DNA of 59,357 nt from Myxococcales bacterium (lineage in GTDB: Bacteria > Myxococcota_A > UBA9160 > UBA4427): positions 1 to 59,357 of the forward strand of contig DUBZ01000001.1 in the NCBI GenBank assembly GCA_012960035.1, read 5' to 3'. The notes under the pieces were generated by a model, which had not been told where the DNA came from, did no database searches, and worked only from the letters and a program-made list of their open reading frames with translations. This document shows, one piece after another, positions 1 to 12,463 of the stretch. Each line of letters begins with the position of its first letter. Positions within the stretch are counted from its first letter, which is position 1. Made by a program: the position numbers and the translations under genes.

Positions 1-62
1 TAGGACTAAGATAAGCAATGTTAGTAATTGGATCGTCGTCATAGGTGACCTTCTTTTCAGCA

Positions 63-1223
63 CTAAAAGAACCGATAGCGGAGTTCAAGCCGCACGACAT
101 CGGGCTTTCCGCTACGGGTCAGCTCATGCGCATAGTCGGCGGAGATCCAGTAATGCCGAGCCAGTGCGAGTTGTGCGCCGAGCCTCAGAAATGACAACTT
201 GGTCCAGGGGCCACTTTTCGTGGCCGTGGGACGAGTCATCCGAAAGTCGCCCTGCGTATACAGGAGGAGAGCTTCGGTCGGAGTTCGCCAGGACAGGTCG
301 AGGAAATACTTGACAACATCCGTCTTGGGCTTCCCCATGGAATTGTCATTGTCCCGTCCGATCGAAACCTGCGCAAGCGCGTCGATGGGACCGCCCTGCC
401 AGCGCGCATCGATGCCGATCCTCGTTCTTTCGATGATGGCCTCGTTCGGTGTGTTGAAGACTTTTCCGTGCAGCCCGGAGAATCCAAGGACAAAGGGCTG
501 CTGGTTCGACGTACCAATGCGGCCCGAAACCAGATAAGGGTCGCCCTTGCTCTCATAGTCAAACCCTGAGCCGCGAGTCAGGGCGACTTCGTAGACGAAT
601 GCCGAATTGACTCCGTTGAAGCTGGTTCCCCAGTCGACCTTGTGCCCAAGATTCGGTTTGGTATCGAACTGTCGGAGGGTGCCCCCTGTGATCGGAGGAA
701 GGTTGAGGCCGTAGGGAATCTGGATGTGGCCAATACGAAAGTTGACGCCGCCTCGGCGCGTGACGTGGTAATTAAAGTGAAGTTCGCGGACTTTGAAATC
801 CCACGTTTCACGAAATGCTGGCGCATTGCTGTTGCGATCGACGTAGAGCTGAACGAGCAGGGTGCCGATATCTCGCTTCTTGGTACTCACCGTTTTCAGC
901 AAATCGATCCCAAAAAATTGCTGATTCGTAAACCCCGAATCATCAGGCGCCCTGATTCGACCGGCGATATCGACGGCCCATCTCAAGTTGTCCGTAAGCA
1001 AGCTCAAGGCACCGTCCCGATCGAAGGTGCCCCGAAGCGTATCTAGCCCTCCAGCGGATCGTTCGGGGGACGGGTACTGGGGCGTATCCGCGTCTGCGCT
1101 TGGTGCGGAGCCTGCCGCTGGCATCGCGCAAAGAAGCGCCGCAGCGAGCACCGCACAGAGACGGACTTGGTCGCCCAGGAGGACGTGTTGGGGACGCGTT
1201 AGCATCCGCAAAGAATGACCCAT
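63..1223 (-). CDS. Outer-membrane beta-barrel, porin-like
   Basis: Predicted secreted outer-membrane barrel of about 386 residues. After a short polar start there is a signal segment (LCAVLAAALLCAMPAAGSA), then many alternating amphipathic strands. The chain ends in RYRFF, an aromatic C-terminus typical of BAM-assembled barrels. The ATG at 1223 is chosen because AGGAG lies 10 bases upstream; a TTG three codons earlier and another at 1268 are possible. It resembles phosphate-selective or putative-porin families in character, but the substrate cannot be read from sequence. It stands alone, 275 bp downstream of the next minus-strand gene, so it is probably transcribed separately. The barrel call is solid; the porin function is inferred. 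Confidence 0.7.
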   Translation of the reverse strand: MGHSLRMLTRPQHVLLGDQVRLCAVLAAALLCAMPAAGSAPSADADTPQYPSPERSAGGLDTLRGTFDRDGALSLLTDNLRWAVDIAGRIRAPDDSGFTNQQFFGIDLLKTVSTKKRDIGTLLVQLYVDRNSNAPAFRETWDFKVRELHFNYHVTRRGGVNFRIGHIQIPYGLNLPPITGGTLRQFDTKPNLGHKVDWGTSFNGVNSAFVYEVALTRGSGFDYESKGDPYLVSGRIGTSNQQPFVLGFSGLHGKVFNTPNEAIIERTRIGIDARWQGGPIDALAQVSIGRDNDNSMGKPKTDVVKYFLDLSWRTPTEALLLYTQGDFRMTRPTATKSGPWTKLSFLRLGAQLALARHYWISADYAHELTRSGKPDVVRLELRYRFF

Positions 1224-1498
1224 CAAGATAGCGCTCCTAACGACGGTCACGGCTATTGGCGCCCTCAAGCAGCTCGTACAAAAACTCGAAAGCCAGACCG
1301 CACAAGCCGGTTATTGTTTTGGCTCGATCGTAATGCCATTGCAGTCATAGTAGAAAATTGATGCCGAATAAGTTTGAATTTTTTGGCAAATAGGCTGTTT
1401 TCCCACGGGTAGCCTGCTCACGCCGGGAATTCGATATCGGTTCAACGCGCGGCACGATCAATTCTCCCGGGGACCCCACTTTGGTTGGATCAGCACGC

Positions 1499-3508
1499 TT
1501 ACTCGTTTGGATCTGCCGTAAGCGAGTCCCGCTTGGGAAGTCTCTGGTGATCCAGCCCTGGGATGTATTCGTAGAACTCGAGGCCAGCGCGGTCGGACAA
1601 ATTGCACCAGGTCGAAGTCGCGAAGAAGATTCTGTCGTTTAGTACTTCTGCGTTTCGAACACCGTTGGCACATGGGTTTCCGAATCCGTTCTTCGTCAAG
1701 ACGCGCGCCTCGGCGTCGCCTTCGAAGACAATCAGATCACCACCCGGCACGAAGTCTTCAGCAAGCCCCTTCTTGGACATCTCGCTTTTGGCCCAGTCAT
1801 AAAGCCCTCGGGTCAAGCTCGTGTCACGTAGGTACTCCGAGAAGGGGATCGGTACCGAGAAACCGGGATAGAGAAGAAACCAACTCGAGTCCGCCTCGAA
1901 GAGCAGGTCATGAGTCCCCGAGAAGGCATCAAAAAAGCCCCAGAAGAGTTGACCATCTTTACTCACGGAAGTCCACGAATAGATGTTGCCTGGATGGCCC
2001 AGTCCGGCATCACCGAATCGCGGCTTGATCCCAAGGCCGTTCTTTAGGTCGACCCAATTGCCTTCTTCGTTCGGAACACGAAAGTGGGTATAGCCATAGA
2101 GCAGCTCTGGTTCCTTCTTGCCGGCCGCGATTGCGTCCAGGTCTTCCAACCTCATGCGAAAAATGGAACTCGCCCGCCACTGATTAACCGCGAACTCTAG
2201 ATGCTTGTCGTCTGTCGCGGTCAGCCGGTCGTATAGAGCTCGGTCGGCCTTCTTGAAGTGCAGATAGCCGGCGTTGGTTCCTTGATGGTAGGTGCCGAAA
2301 TAGATGTAACCCTCGTGAATGTTGGTCGTTCCCCATTTGGCGCCCCAACGACCTTTGACGTCCGGATCGTATCGATCCATGCCGAAGACCACTTTGAAGT
2401 TCATGAGGTTGTCACGCGTCCATCCACCAGCGGGAACTGGCTCAGACAGCAGCATGACGGACTCGTGTAAAGCAGGGTTGCGCTTGCCGGTGTCAGGATC
2501 GTAGAGGAGCGGGTGTGCCGCGGATGACATAATCAAGCGCTCGGTCCCATCGCGATGAGAAAACTGCCGAAAGTCGCCGATCATGCCGAAGTGACCGTCG
2601 AGGCTTGGGCTGGACACCACATCCCAGCCGGCCCCTTGCCCGTCACCGGTCTGCAAAAAGTTGCCGCCTTTGAACGGTTCTTCTTGAGTGCCGACCCATC
2701 GAAGCATCACGGTTGGGCCTTCACCATTTTGCATCATGCCGGTTTCCGCACCGATGATTGTGTAGAAAGCGACTTGGCCATTTTGGTCCGTGATCGTTGT
2801 GAAGCGGCGAGTGGTGTCGCCGCGCAAGTCGCGGAACCCGAGAAACGCGCGCTTCCTGGCATTGAATACATAGATACGCAGCCAGCCGTCGTTGTTCGAA
2901 TGCTTGTGGTGACCCGCAAAGAAAACCAAGTCGCCAAAAGTACCGGCGGCGCGCAGGCCCATGACGGAGAGGCGAGCCATGCCTTCGTGACGCTCCGCCG
3001 ATGCTGTGTACTCCTTTCCTCCACTGGTTAGCGTGCCTTCGTGGACAAGCTCTTGAGTTCCGGTCTCGAAGTTATAGATATAGACCTGAGATGGTGTGCT
3101 CAGAACATTCTGCACGGAACAACCAGTGAAACGACTTTCGTAGGTGGTTAAGTAAAACGGCAGCTCGAGGTTCTGAAACGGCCATACACACCAGCCCGAC
3201 GAGATCGTCCCCATCCAGAGTTCACTGTCGCCGTACGTCGTCGTCGCCCATGGATAGGACGAGCTGCGCATCCCCTGAAAGCCGTCAGGCATGTTCGACT
3301 TCCAGTCGACGATGGGATTGTAAATATTGTTTCCGCTGGTGACGTGTTCGAATGCGGTATCGATTTCTGTCCCTCCGGCGAATCGAAAAGGTCCGTCTAC
3401 GGCGTCGCCTGATCCAGCATGTCCGGAACCTGACATGCAGAGAACCGAAAATGCAACGAGTCTGAGACATAGCCGAGTGCTGTTCGCGCAGACCTTGTTC
3501 AGGTTCAT
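1499..3508 (-). CDS. Large secreted protein of unknown function
   Basis: A 669-residue protein with a clear signal peptide (about residues 1-31, ending SGSGHA). I do not recognise the family. The mature chain is rich in Trp, Tyr and Gly and carries repeated short beta motifs such as VYIYNFETGTQELV and LRIYVFNARKRAFLGF, which suggest a beta-propeller-like or other all-beta fold. There is no lipobox, c-haem motif or sorting tail. It lies upstream of the porin-like gene on the same strand, and its promoter would face the DUF4345 gene. The coding call is strong from length, export signal and codon use. No function is claimed. Confidence 0.75.
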   Translation of the reverse strand: MNLNKVCANSTRLCLRLVAFSVLCMSGSGHAGSGDAVDGPFRFAGGTEIDTAFEHVTSGNNIYNPIVDWKSNMPDGFQGMRSSSYPWATTTYGDSELWMGTISSGWCVWPFQNLELPFYLTTYESRFTGCSVQNVLSTPSQVYIYNFETGTQELVHEGTLTSGGKEYTASAERHEGMARLSVMGLRAAGTFGDLVFFAGHHKHSNNDGWLRIYVFNARKRAFLGFRDLRGDTTRRFTTITDQNGQVAFYTIIGAETGMMQNGEGPTVMLRWVGTQEEPFKGGNFLQTGDGQGAGWDVVSSPSLDGHFGMIGDFRQFSHRDGTERLIMSSAAHPLLYDPDTGKRNPALHESVMLLSEPVPAGGWTRDNLMNFKVVFGMDRYDPDVKGRWGAKWGTTNIHEGYIYFGTYHQGTNAGYLHFKKADRALYDRLTATDDKHLEFAVNQWRASSIFRMRLEDLDAIAAGKKEPELLYGYTHFRVPNEEGNWVDLKNGLGIKPRFGDAGLGHPGNIYSWTSVSKDGQLFWGFFDAFSGTHDLLFEADSSWFLLYPGFSVPIPFSEYLRDTSLTRGLYDWAKSEMSKKGLAEDFVPGGDLIVFEGDAEARVLTKNGFGNPCANGVRNAEVLNDRIFFATSTWCNLSDRAGLEFYEYIPGLDHQRLPKRDSLTADPNE

Positions 3509-3609
3509 TGGGTAGACTCAAGCGACCCTGAACGACACCGTCAATGGTGGACTGCCACGCGCAAAAACAGGCATGCGTATGGACATCTCTTTGATCGAGG
3601 AAAAAGCCA

Positions 3610-4032
3610 GTGAAATATTCGAAGCCTTACCTCATTCTCACGTTGCTCGTATGGTTACCGTGGGGGCTGCAATGCATCTTCAATACGGACAATATTGTGG
3701 ATGTCATTGGAGTGACGGGGATCCACCCGACAGGTGTCACAGACATTCGGGTGATGTACGGCGGCGTGCAGTTCGCCGTGGGGTTGATGGCGGCAGCCGC
3801 CCTCTATGACGGACGACACTTCGAGAAAACGTTGTGGTGTCTCGCCTTCCTCGGCAGCTGCATGGCACTCAGTCGTTTCTATGGATTAGTCGTCGATGGC
3901 AGCGGCACCGCATATACATGGGGGGTTCTTGGGTACGAGACCTTCGCGGGGACTTCTGCAATTGGCTGGCTGATCGGGTTGCCTCGCTTGCAAGCGCAAC
4001 AAGAAGCGAACAAAGGCGACTGTCAAGCGTGA
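3610..4032 (+). CDS. DUF4345-family membrane protein
   Basis: A 140-residue hydrophobic protein with four predicted membrane helices and the features of the DUF4345 family: an early ProTrp-rich helix, a 'G(I/V)TDIRVMYGG' segment around residue 45, and a conserved 'ALSRFYGL' region near residue 88. The start is GTG at 3610, preceded by GAGG about 9 bases upstream. The family has no established biochemical role. It is divergent from the large secreted protein with about 100 bp between them, and convergent with the SCO1-cytochrome gene. Membrane location is secure; the function is unknown. Confidence 0.8.
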   Translation: MKYSKPYLILTLLVWLPWGLQCIFNTDNIVDVIGVTGIHPTGVTDIRVMYGGVQFAVGLMAAAALYDGRHFEKTLWCLAFLGSCMALSRFYGLVVDGSGTAYTWGVLGYETFAGTSAIGWLIGLPRLQAQQEANKGDCQA

Positions 4033-4068
4033 AGGCTTGTCGTGACATGAGATGGCCGCGCCTGAAGC

Positions 4069-5093
4069 TCAATGATGGGCCAGGTGTCCCTCTCCGTGTT
4101 CTGAGCCCCGAGCGCTGTGCTCCACGGGGGCCTTGGCGGTTCGCGGCTCGGTGAGGCGCTGGTGCTCACCGCGGAGGAACTCGATCACGGAGTTCACCTG
4201 CTCCGCGCTGAGGCCGGTATTCGGCATGGTGATGCCGCCGAAACGCTCGAAGAGCTCCGTCGCGATGGGATCTCCCTCGGCGAGCACCTTCTCGGGTTCT
4301 AAGATCCAGCGCTGAAGCCAGCGGAGGTCCCGGGTCTCGGTCACGCCGAGCAGGTCCGGGCCGAAGTTGAGCGGGACGGTGCCCACGACGTCGCCGCCGC
4401 CGATGGTGTGGCAGGCGGCGCAGCGCGTGCGGAAGAGCGTCTCGCCGTCGCTCAGGTTTCGCAGCTCCGGGGCCGTCGCGTAGTTGTTGCCGGCGAGGCT
4501 TGGCTTGCTCCAGTTGTGAAGCCAGCCGCCGATCTGCTCGGCCAGGAAGTGGGCATTTTCGAAGGGCGAGCGCTTCATCCACCGCCCGGTTCTCTGGTTT
4601 CCGATCACCATGCTGAGGTTGTGCTGGCTCAGGTCTTCGAGCTCCTCGCTGATCAGGCCGAGCTTTTGCTGCAGGAGCGTGACGTCGTCCTCCGTCCCAC
4701 GCAGGAAGACCCAGCCAGGCCCCGCCTTGTAGCGCTTCGCGTAGTCGGCGAGAACCTCGAGGGTGTCGTTTTCGGGGTCGATACTGATCGAGTAAAGGAA
4801 GACGTCCTTGCCGACGCGATCTCCGAGGATCTGCTGCACATTGGCCATGCGAGCGGTCTCGAGGGGGCAGACATCGGGGCAGCTCGTGTAGATGAAGTTC
4901 AGCGCGACGACCTTGTCCTTGATGACGTCGTCGAAGAAGCGCAACTCCTTCCCTTCGTGGGAGGTGAGCGGGACGTTCGGGAAGTAGTCCGCGCCCCAGC
5001 GCGAGCCGCCCCGTCGACCCGCAGAGCTCGGTGCAGCGAAGCTGGCCGCCAGCAAGAGCGCAAGGCCGCAAGCCGCAACCCTAGGTAGGGCTC

Positions 5094-5097
<4 letters not shown>
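4069..5097 (-). CDS. SCO1/SenC-cytochrome c fusion protein
   Basis: An exported 342-residue two-domain protein. After a signal peptide (about residues 1-27), residues 35-190 form a SCO1/SenC thioredoxin-like domain with the copper-binding TSCPDVC motif (C73, C77) and a distal His in SQHNL (H159). Residues about 215-310 form a mono-haem cytochrome c with CAACH (C226, C229, H230) and a probable axial Met in ITMPN (M291). The tail is His-rich. SCO proteins deliver copper to cytochrome oxidase CuA or act as thiol reductases; the fusion suggests coupled copper and electron handling. The ATG overlaps the multicopper oxidase stop by 4 bp (ATGA), so the two are translationally coupled. Both domains are clear; the partner is inferred from context. 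Confidence 0.9.
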
Positions 5098-8147
<3,050 letters not shown>

Positions 8148-8320
8148 AAAGACGTAGGGGAAACAACGCAGATTGTGAAGGGTTCGGTACTGCCGAGTAG
8201 AAACTCGCTGAAGTATGTATTAAAAAAGATACGTGGTGTTTACACAACAATCAAGGGGTTTCGCCACAAAATGCCCAGACTTCAACCAGAAATGTGCAGT
8301 TTGACTCAATTTCAGTACTT

Positions 8321-8340
8321 ACTAGGGTTTAAACCCCAGT
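8321..8340. promoter_or_regulatory. Near-perfect 20-bp palindrome in divergent promoter region
   Basis: ACTAGGGTTTAAACCCCAGT has 10-bp arms with one mismatch. It lies in the 409-bp gap (8148-8556) between the minus-strand multicopper oxidase and the plus-strand TlpA-like gene, which is AT-rich for this window. The position and symmetry suit an operator for a dimeric regulator. No gene was seen in this gap. The regulatory role is inferred. Confidence 0.4.
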
Positions 8341-8556
8341 CGGTTCTCGCACTCACATTGTCTATTCGCTCTGTTTTGACTCGTGTTCAATCGGTTGGCT
8401 CAGGCTGATCTCGTCTTCGAGATCGACAACGGCTTCTCAAATTCTAATCGGCGGCGTTCAGGATTGAGATAAGCCAGAACCTCGTGCAGCAATCGACTCG
8501 ACACTCGCTGCGCGCCAATCCCGAGCACCGACACCACGAAGAGCTACCCTCGATAA

Positions 8557-9141
8557 ATGGCCGATCGATCGAAGCCCTTCTACTTACAACCGCAAGCCCT
8601 CGCGCTCTTGGGGCTATTGGGACTTTTAGGGCTCGGCTGCCCAGGGCCCTTGGACCAGGGCCGCCCACCCGACCCGGCTAGCATCCGCCCCGAACGCGCG
8701 GAATCGGCCGCGCCCTTCGAGTTGGCCCCTGCCTTTCGGCTGGAGCGGCTCGACGGGGGGGCGATTGACCTCATTGCGCTGCGCGGCAAGACCGTCGTGA
8801 TCGACTTCTGGGCCACGTGGTGTGTACCCTGCGAGGCCCAAGTCGCCGAACTCAATGCCGTCTACGATTCACACAAAGAGGCGGACGACGTCGAAGTCCT
8901 GGGGATCTCGATCGACACTCTGGGAGCACAAGTCGTCGGCGACTGGGTCCACGATAAGGGCGTTCGTTACCCGGTTTTGATGGGCAGCATAGATCTCTTA
9001 CAGGCGTACGTGGGCGAAGGGGACGCTGGAGGCATCCCATTGCTGGTCATCGTCGGGCCGGACGGCTCGATCGACTCGCGGCACTCCGGATCGATCACGC
9101 GCAGCGATCTCGAAGCAGCTCTGGCACGCGAGCGAGGCTGA
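8557..9141 (+). CDS. TlpA-like thiol-disulfide lipoprotein
   Basis: A 194-residue thioredoxin-fold protein of the TlpA/ResA/AhpC-TSA group. It has a Leu-Gly-rich membrane segment and a lipobox LGLGC (C28), so it should be a lipoprotein facing the periplasm. The redox motif is FWATWCVPC (C89, C92), with the usual cis-Pro loop GGIPLLVIV near residue 163. Such proteins reduce disulfides in apocytochrome c or copper-site assembly proteins. Its place, divergent from the multicopper oxidase and SCO1-cytochrome genes, fits copper or cytochrome maturation. The fold call is firm; the client is inferred from neighbours. Confidence 0.88.
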   Translation: MADRSKPFYLQPQALALLGLLGLLGLGCPGPLDQGRPPDPASIRPERAESAAPFELAPAFRLERLDGGAIDLIALRGKTVVIDFWATWCVPCEAQVAELNAVYDSHKEADDVEVLGISIDTLGAQVVGDWVHDKGVRYPVLMGSIDLLQAYVGEGDAGGIPLLVIVGPDGSIDSRHSGSITRSDLEAALARERG

Positions 9142-9174
9142 GGCACGCGAGGGAAAGTTCTTCCTCGGTGAGCA

Positions 9175-9196
9175 ACGGCCATGTTTTCTAGGCCGT
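9175..9196. terminator. Possible bidirectional hairpin between convergent genes
   Basis: ACGGCC and GGCCGT flank a 10-base T-rich loop between the end of the TlpA-like gene and the end of the convergent PEP-CTERM gene. The stem is short and lacks a long U-tract, so this is a weak terminator candidate. Confidence 0.25.
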
Positions 9197-9203
9197 CACT
9201 CGG

Positions 9204-9593
9204 CTAAAACTTGAGCATGTTCTCTCGGGCGTTTCTTTGCATTCCCAATCCAACGAGTCCGATTCCCAGCAGAACGGCCGTGTTGGGTTCGGGCAAGACC
9301 AAGAAGCTAACCAGGGAGACCGTCGTGGGCCCCTGGTAGAATGGATCGACTGTCGTTACGAACCCGAAGTTTTCGATCACCGAGCTGACTTCGAAGTCAA
9401 TCAGCGAAATCTGGAAGCGAGTACTGAAGTCGTCGCTCAGGCCCACCAGCGAGTTAACGCCGTTCAAGGTTCCTCCGATGGTGATGTCTGCCACATTGGT
9501 AAATATATTGACATCGGTATTGACGCCGGAGTTGGTCTGGTCGAATCCGATCGTTGCGTTATTGCTATTGACGATTTCGAGAATGTTTCCCAA
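9204..9593 (-). CDS. Short PEP-CTERM protein, possibly 5'-truncated
   Basis: A 129-residue protein ending with a PEP-CTERM tail: VLPEPNTAVLLGIGLVGLG, then Arg-containing residues. Before the tail is a beta-rich Thr/Val/Asp domain of the kind found in exosortase substrates. No signal peptide precedes it in this frame, which all exosortase substrates need. The frame opens only after a TAA about 36 bases upstream of the TTG at 9593. A short +/-1-frame ORF continues upstream but shows no signal peptide either. The gene may be a frameshifted or truncated remnant, or the true start may be missed. Convergent with the TlpA-like gene. Confidence 0.55.
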   Translation of the reverse strand: MGNILEIVNSNNATIGFDQTNSGVNTDVNIFTNVADITIGGTLNGVNSLVGLSDDFSTRFQISLIDFEVSSVIENFGFVTTVDPFYQGPTTVSLVSFLVLPEPNTAVLLGIGLVGLGMQRNARENMLKF

Positions 9594-9770
9594 AGCGGTA
9601 GTACTCCCTCCAGGGTCGAGAGGGTTTTAGCAATAAGTTTCGCTGCCGAAGAAACTCTCCATCGGTCGCAGACTTCCGACCTTCTTCTTAAGCAAAACTG
9701 AAAGTTCGCCTTTGGCATTCATGCCCAAGCGAACAGCGGATCAACCCATGAGCCAACTCCGGGATACAAC

Positions 9771-11969
9771 ATGCAGGTAAAAGTCAGGTTTCTGGACAAT
9801 CTTAGGTTGGAGGCCAGCTTTGATGATTTCACGGTCATCAGTGATCAGCCCATTCGATATAAGGGGGATGGAACGGCTCCGGGTCCCTTTGATTATTTTT
9901 TGGCTTCGTCCGCACTTTGCGCTGCCTATTTCGCGAAGGCTTACTGCCTCGCCAGAGACATACCCACCGAAGACATCAGCATCGTTCAGGACAACATCGT
10001 TGACCCCGACAACAGGTATCAACAGACGTTCAAAATTCGTGCGGAGCTTCCTGAAGGAATATCCGAGAAGGACCGGGATGGAATCATCAGTGCGATGGAC
10101 CGCTGCACTGTAAAACGAGTGATTCAAAACGATCTGGGTTTCAAAGTCGATTCCGTCAGTGTTTTGGGAAAGGACTCTGGCCTTCTTTATGAGAGTGACT
10201 CTAAAGACGGTGCCAAGACCATGATCCCGGGAAAAGATTGCTCGCTCGAAGAAACGATCACCAATATGAGCGGCCTCATCGATTCACTTGGGATCAAGGT
10301 TGAAATCGCGGCATGGAGAAACATCGTTCCCCACGTGTGGTCCGTCCATGTCCGCGATGCCGAGTCGCCCATGTGTTACACGAACGGAAAAGGTGCGACC
10401 AAAGACGCAGCACTATGCTCGGCACTCGGGGAGTACCTCGAGCGAATGAGCAATAACTATTTTTATAACGACTACTACCTCGGTGAAGAACGGGCAAAGG
10501 CCGAATTTGTTCATTACCCCAATGAAAAGTGGTTCAAACCCGGGTCCAATGATTCGATTCCCGAAGGTTTGATGGACGAACGATTCATGGAGGTCTTTGA
10601 TTGCGACCATGAGCTCAAGGCTTCGCATCTTGTGGACGCAAATTCTGGAGCGATCGAACGTGGGATTTGCGCTCTTCCGTTTACGCGGCAGTCCGACCAA
10701 AAGACGGTTCATGTTCCTGCCAATCTCATTGGGAATATTTTCGTCAGCAACGGCATGAGCGCTGGCAATACATTCTACGAAGCACGCGTTCAATGTCTGT
10801 CTGAAATTCTCGAACGCGCGGTGAAAAAACAGATCATTCTCGATGAACTCACGCTCCCTGATGTGCCCAAGGCTGTAATTGAACGATTCCCAACAATCGT
10901 TGCCGGCATCGCGAAACTAGAAGCACAGGGTTTCCCCGTCTTTGTGAAAGACGCGTCGCTCGGAGGGGAATTCCCTGTGATGTGTGTCGCGATCATGAAC
11001 CCAAGAACGGGTGGGGCGTTCGCTTCCTTTGGAGGGCATCCCAAGTTCGAGGTGGCGCTTGAAAGAAGTCTCACCGAATTGATGCAAGGCAGAAGCTTTG
11101 AGGGCTTGAACGATGTTCCGCCGCCGACTTTCAACCAGTTTGCCATCCGCGAGCCGAACAACATGGTTGAGCACTTCATTGACTCGACTGGCGTGGTTTC
11201 CTGGAAGTTCTTTGGCCAAGCCGCCGACTACGAATTTTCGGATTGGGATTTCGCAGGCTCGACGGAGCAAGAATATCAATACTTGATGGGCATTCTGAGG
11301 GATTTGGACAAAGAGGTTTACATCGCGGACTACGAAGATCTCGGGGCGAATGCCTGCAGAATTTTGGTTCCCGGCTATTCAGAAGTCTATGAAGTAGAGG
11401 ATCTCGTTTGGAGTAACACCAACAAGGGGCTCGTCTTCAGGTCAGAGATCCTCAACATTCATTCGCTCGATGACAAAGCTCTGTTGTGCCTGCTTGAAAA
11501 GCTCGATGAAAGTGAGCTTGATGAATACACGTTGGTTCCAGAACTCATTGGGGTTGCCTTCGACGAAAATTCTCCGTGGGGAAAGTGCACGGTTAGTGAG
11601 CTCAAAGGTCTCATCTGCTTGGCCCTCGGAAAGCATGAAGAAGCGAAAGAATGGGTGGGCTTATTCTTGCAGTACAACGACAACGTGCCCGCGCGACGAA
11701 GGTTCTACCAAGTCTTGGATACCGTGCTCGACATTACGCTCCGAGAAGACCTCGAGCTTCAAAACTACATCCCGAATCTCACTCGAATGTACGGTGAGGA
11801 AATTCTCGGCAATGCAACCTCGAGTGTGTCAGGAAAGATTCGGTTCTTTGGACTCACGCCGACAAACATGAAGCTCGATGGAATCGACAAGCACTTAAGG
11901 CTCATCGAGAGCTATGAAAAACTTCAGGTCGCGAGACACCGACACCACGTCAGCCGCTCTGCTACTTGA
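9771..11969 (+). CDS. OsmC domain/YcaO domain fusion protein
   Basis: A 732-residue fusion. Residues 1-140 form an OsmC-type thiol peroxidase domain with its two Cys (C50 in SSALC, C112 in DRC). Residues about 180-560 form a YcaO ATP-dependent cyclodehydratase-like domain of the E. coli YcaO subgroup (GKGATKDAALCSALGEYLER, then SEILERAVK), followed by a helical C-terminal region. This architecture is a known family. E. coli YcaO is linked genetically to RimO-dependent beta-methylthiolation of ribosomal protein S12 rather than to azole peptides. No precursor peptide or dehydrogenase lies nearby, so a RiPP role is unlikely. The gene is visibly more AT-rich than its neighbours. It appears monocistronic. 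Confidence 0.92.
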   Translation: MQVKVRFLDNLRLEASFDDFTVISDQPIRYKGDGTAPGPFDYFLASSALCAAYFAKAYCLARDIPTEDISIVQDNIVDPDNRYQQTFKIRAELPEGISEKDRDGIISAMDRCTVKRVIQNDLGFKVDSVSVLGKDSGLLYESDSKDGAKTMIPGKDCSLEETITNMSGLIDSLGIKVEIAAWRNIVPHVWSVHVRDAESPMCYTNGKGATKDAALCSALGEYLERMSNNYFYNDYYLGEERAKAEFVHYPNEKWFKPGSNDSIPEGLMDERFMEVFDCDHELKASHLVDANSGAIERGICALPFTRQSDQKTVHVPANLIGNIFVSNGMSAGNTFYEARVQCLSEILERAVKKQIILDELTLPDVPKAVIERFPTIVAGIAKLEAQGFPVFVKDASLGGEFPVMCVAIMNPRTGGAFASFGGHPKFEVALERSLTELMQGRSFEGLNDVPPPTFNQFAIREPNNMVEHFIDSTGVVSWKFFGQAADYEFSDWDFAGSTEQEYQYLMGILRDLDKEVYIADYEDLGANACRILVPGYSEVYEVEDLVWSNTNKGLVFRSEILNIHSLDDKALLCLLEKLDESELDEYTLVPELIGVAFDENSPWGKCTVSELKGLICLALGKHEEAKEWVGLFLQYNDNVPARRRFYQVLDTVLDITLREDLELQNYIPNLTRMYGEEILGNATSSVSGKIRFFGLTPTNMKLDGIDKHLRLIESYEKLQVARHRHHVSRSAT

Positions 11970-12112
11970 GCGAATGGTGCGCGTTCAGCGCCGTGTTACT
12001 CCGCAGGCTTCGGCTGCTCTGCGAGCACGGATCACGGGGTGCCCCGGGCAGGAAGTTGTGTCTCGCGAATGGGATTGTTGGCGTACGCTCTAGAACCCAA
12101 GCCGGCTTGGCT

Positions 12113-12343
12113 TCAGCCGCCGCCGTGCAAGGTCCAGATCTCTCGACCCGTCTTCAGGGACTTCTTCTCAATTCGCATTTCGTCTGCTCCTTCACTCTCA
12201 GCCATCTGCTGCAACTCGGCGAGGTCAGCTGCGGATCCATCACAGAACCCTATCGGGCGTGTGTTGTTTGGTTGGATGAGCTGGACTTTGAAGTCGCCGT
12301 GGTCCCAACGTGTCTGCGTTTCGTTCGAGTAGGGATGAATCAT
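12113..12343 (-). CDS. Possible small hypothetical protein
   Basis: A 76-residue acidic, soluble reading frame. It has a well-formed helix (DLAELQQMAESEGADEMRIEKK) after a beta-like start, and natural-looking residue use, unlike the Arg/Ser-rich shadow frames around it. It is the only plausible gene in the 494-bp gap 11970-12463. No family is recognised and the ribosome site is weak. Confidence 0.35.
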   Translation of the reverse strand: MIHPYSNETQTRWDHGDFKVQLIQPNNTRPIGFCDGSAADLAELQQMAESEGADEMRIEKKSLKTGREIWTLHGGG

Positions 12344-12463
12344 GATGTCACTCAGTGTAGAGGGGATTGGAATGGCGCGTAACGGCGTGATCCGAACTCC
12401 GATGCCGCGGCGGGGCGGCCCTGCGAAACTGAGTCCAGCCTCGATTCAGAACCTCGAAGCTGC

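Noticed and set aside
4166..5088. Long frames on both strands (301 and 226 codons)
   Set aside because: They overlap the clear SCO1-cytochrome gene completely and have biased composition.
9771..11969. RiPP (azole peptide) cluster suggested by the YcaO domain
   Set aside because: E. coli YcaO-type subgroup with OsmC fusion, and no precursor peptide or partner enzymes nearby.
11966..12382. 138-codon plus-strand frame after the OsmC-YcaO gene
   Set aside because: Arg/Cys/Leu-rich, no motifs, no ribosome site; the minus-strand frame 12113-12343 looks more natural.
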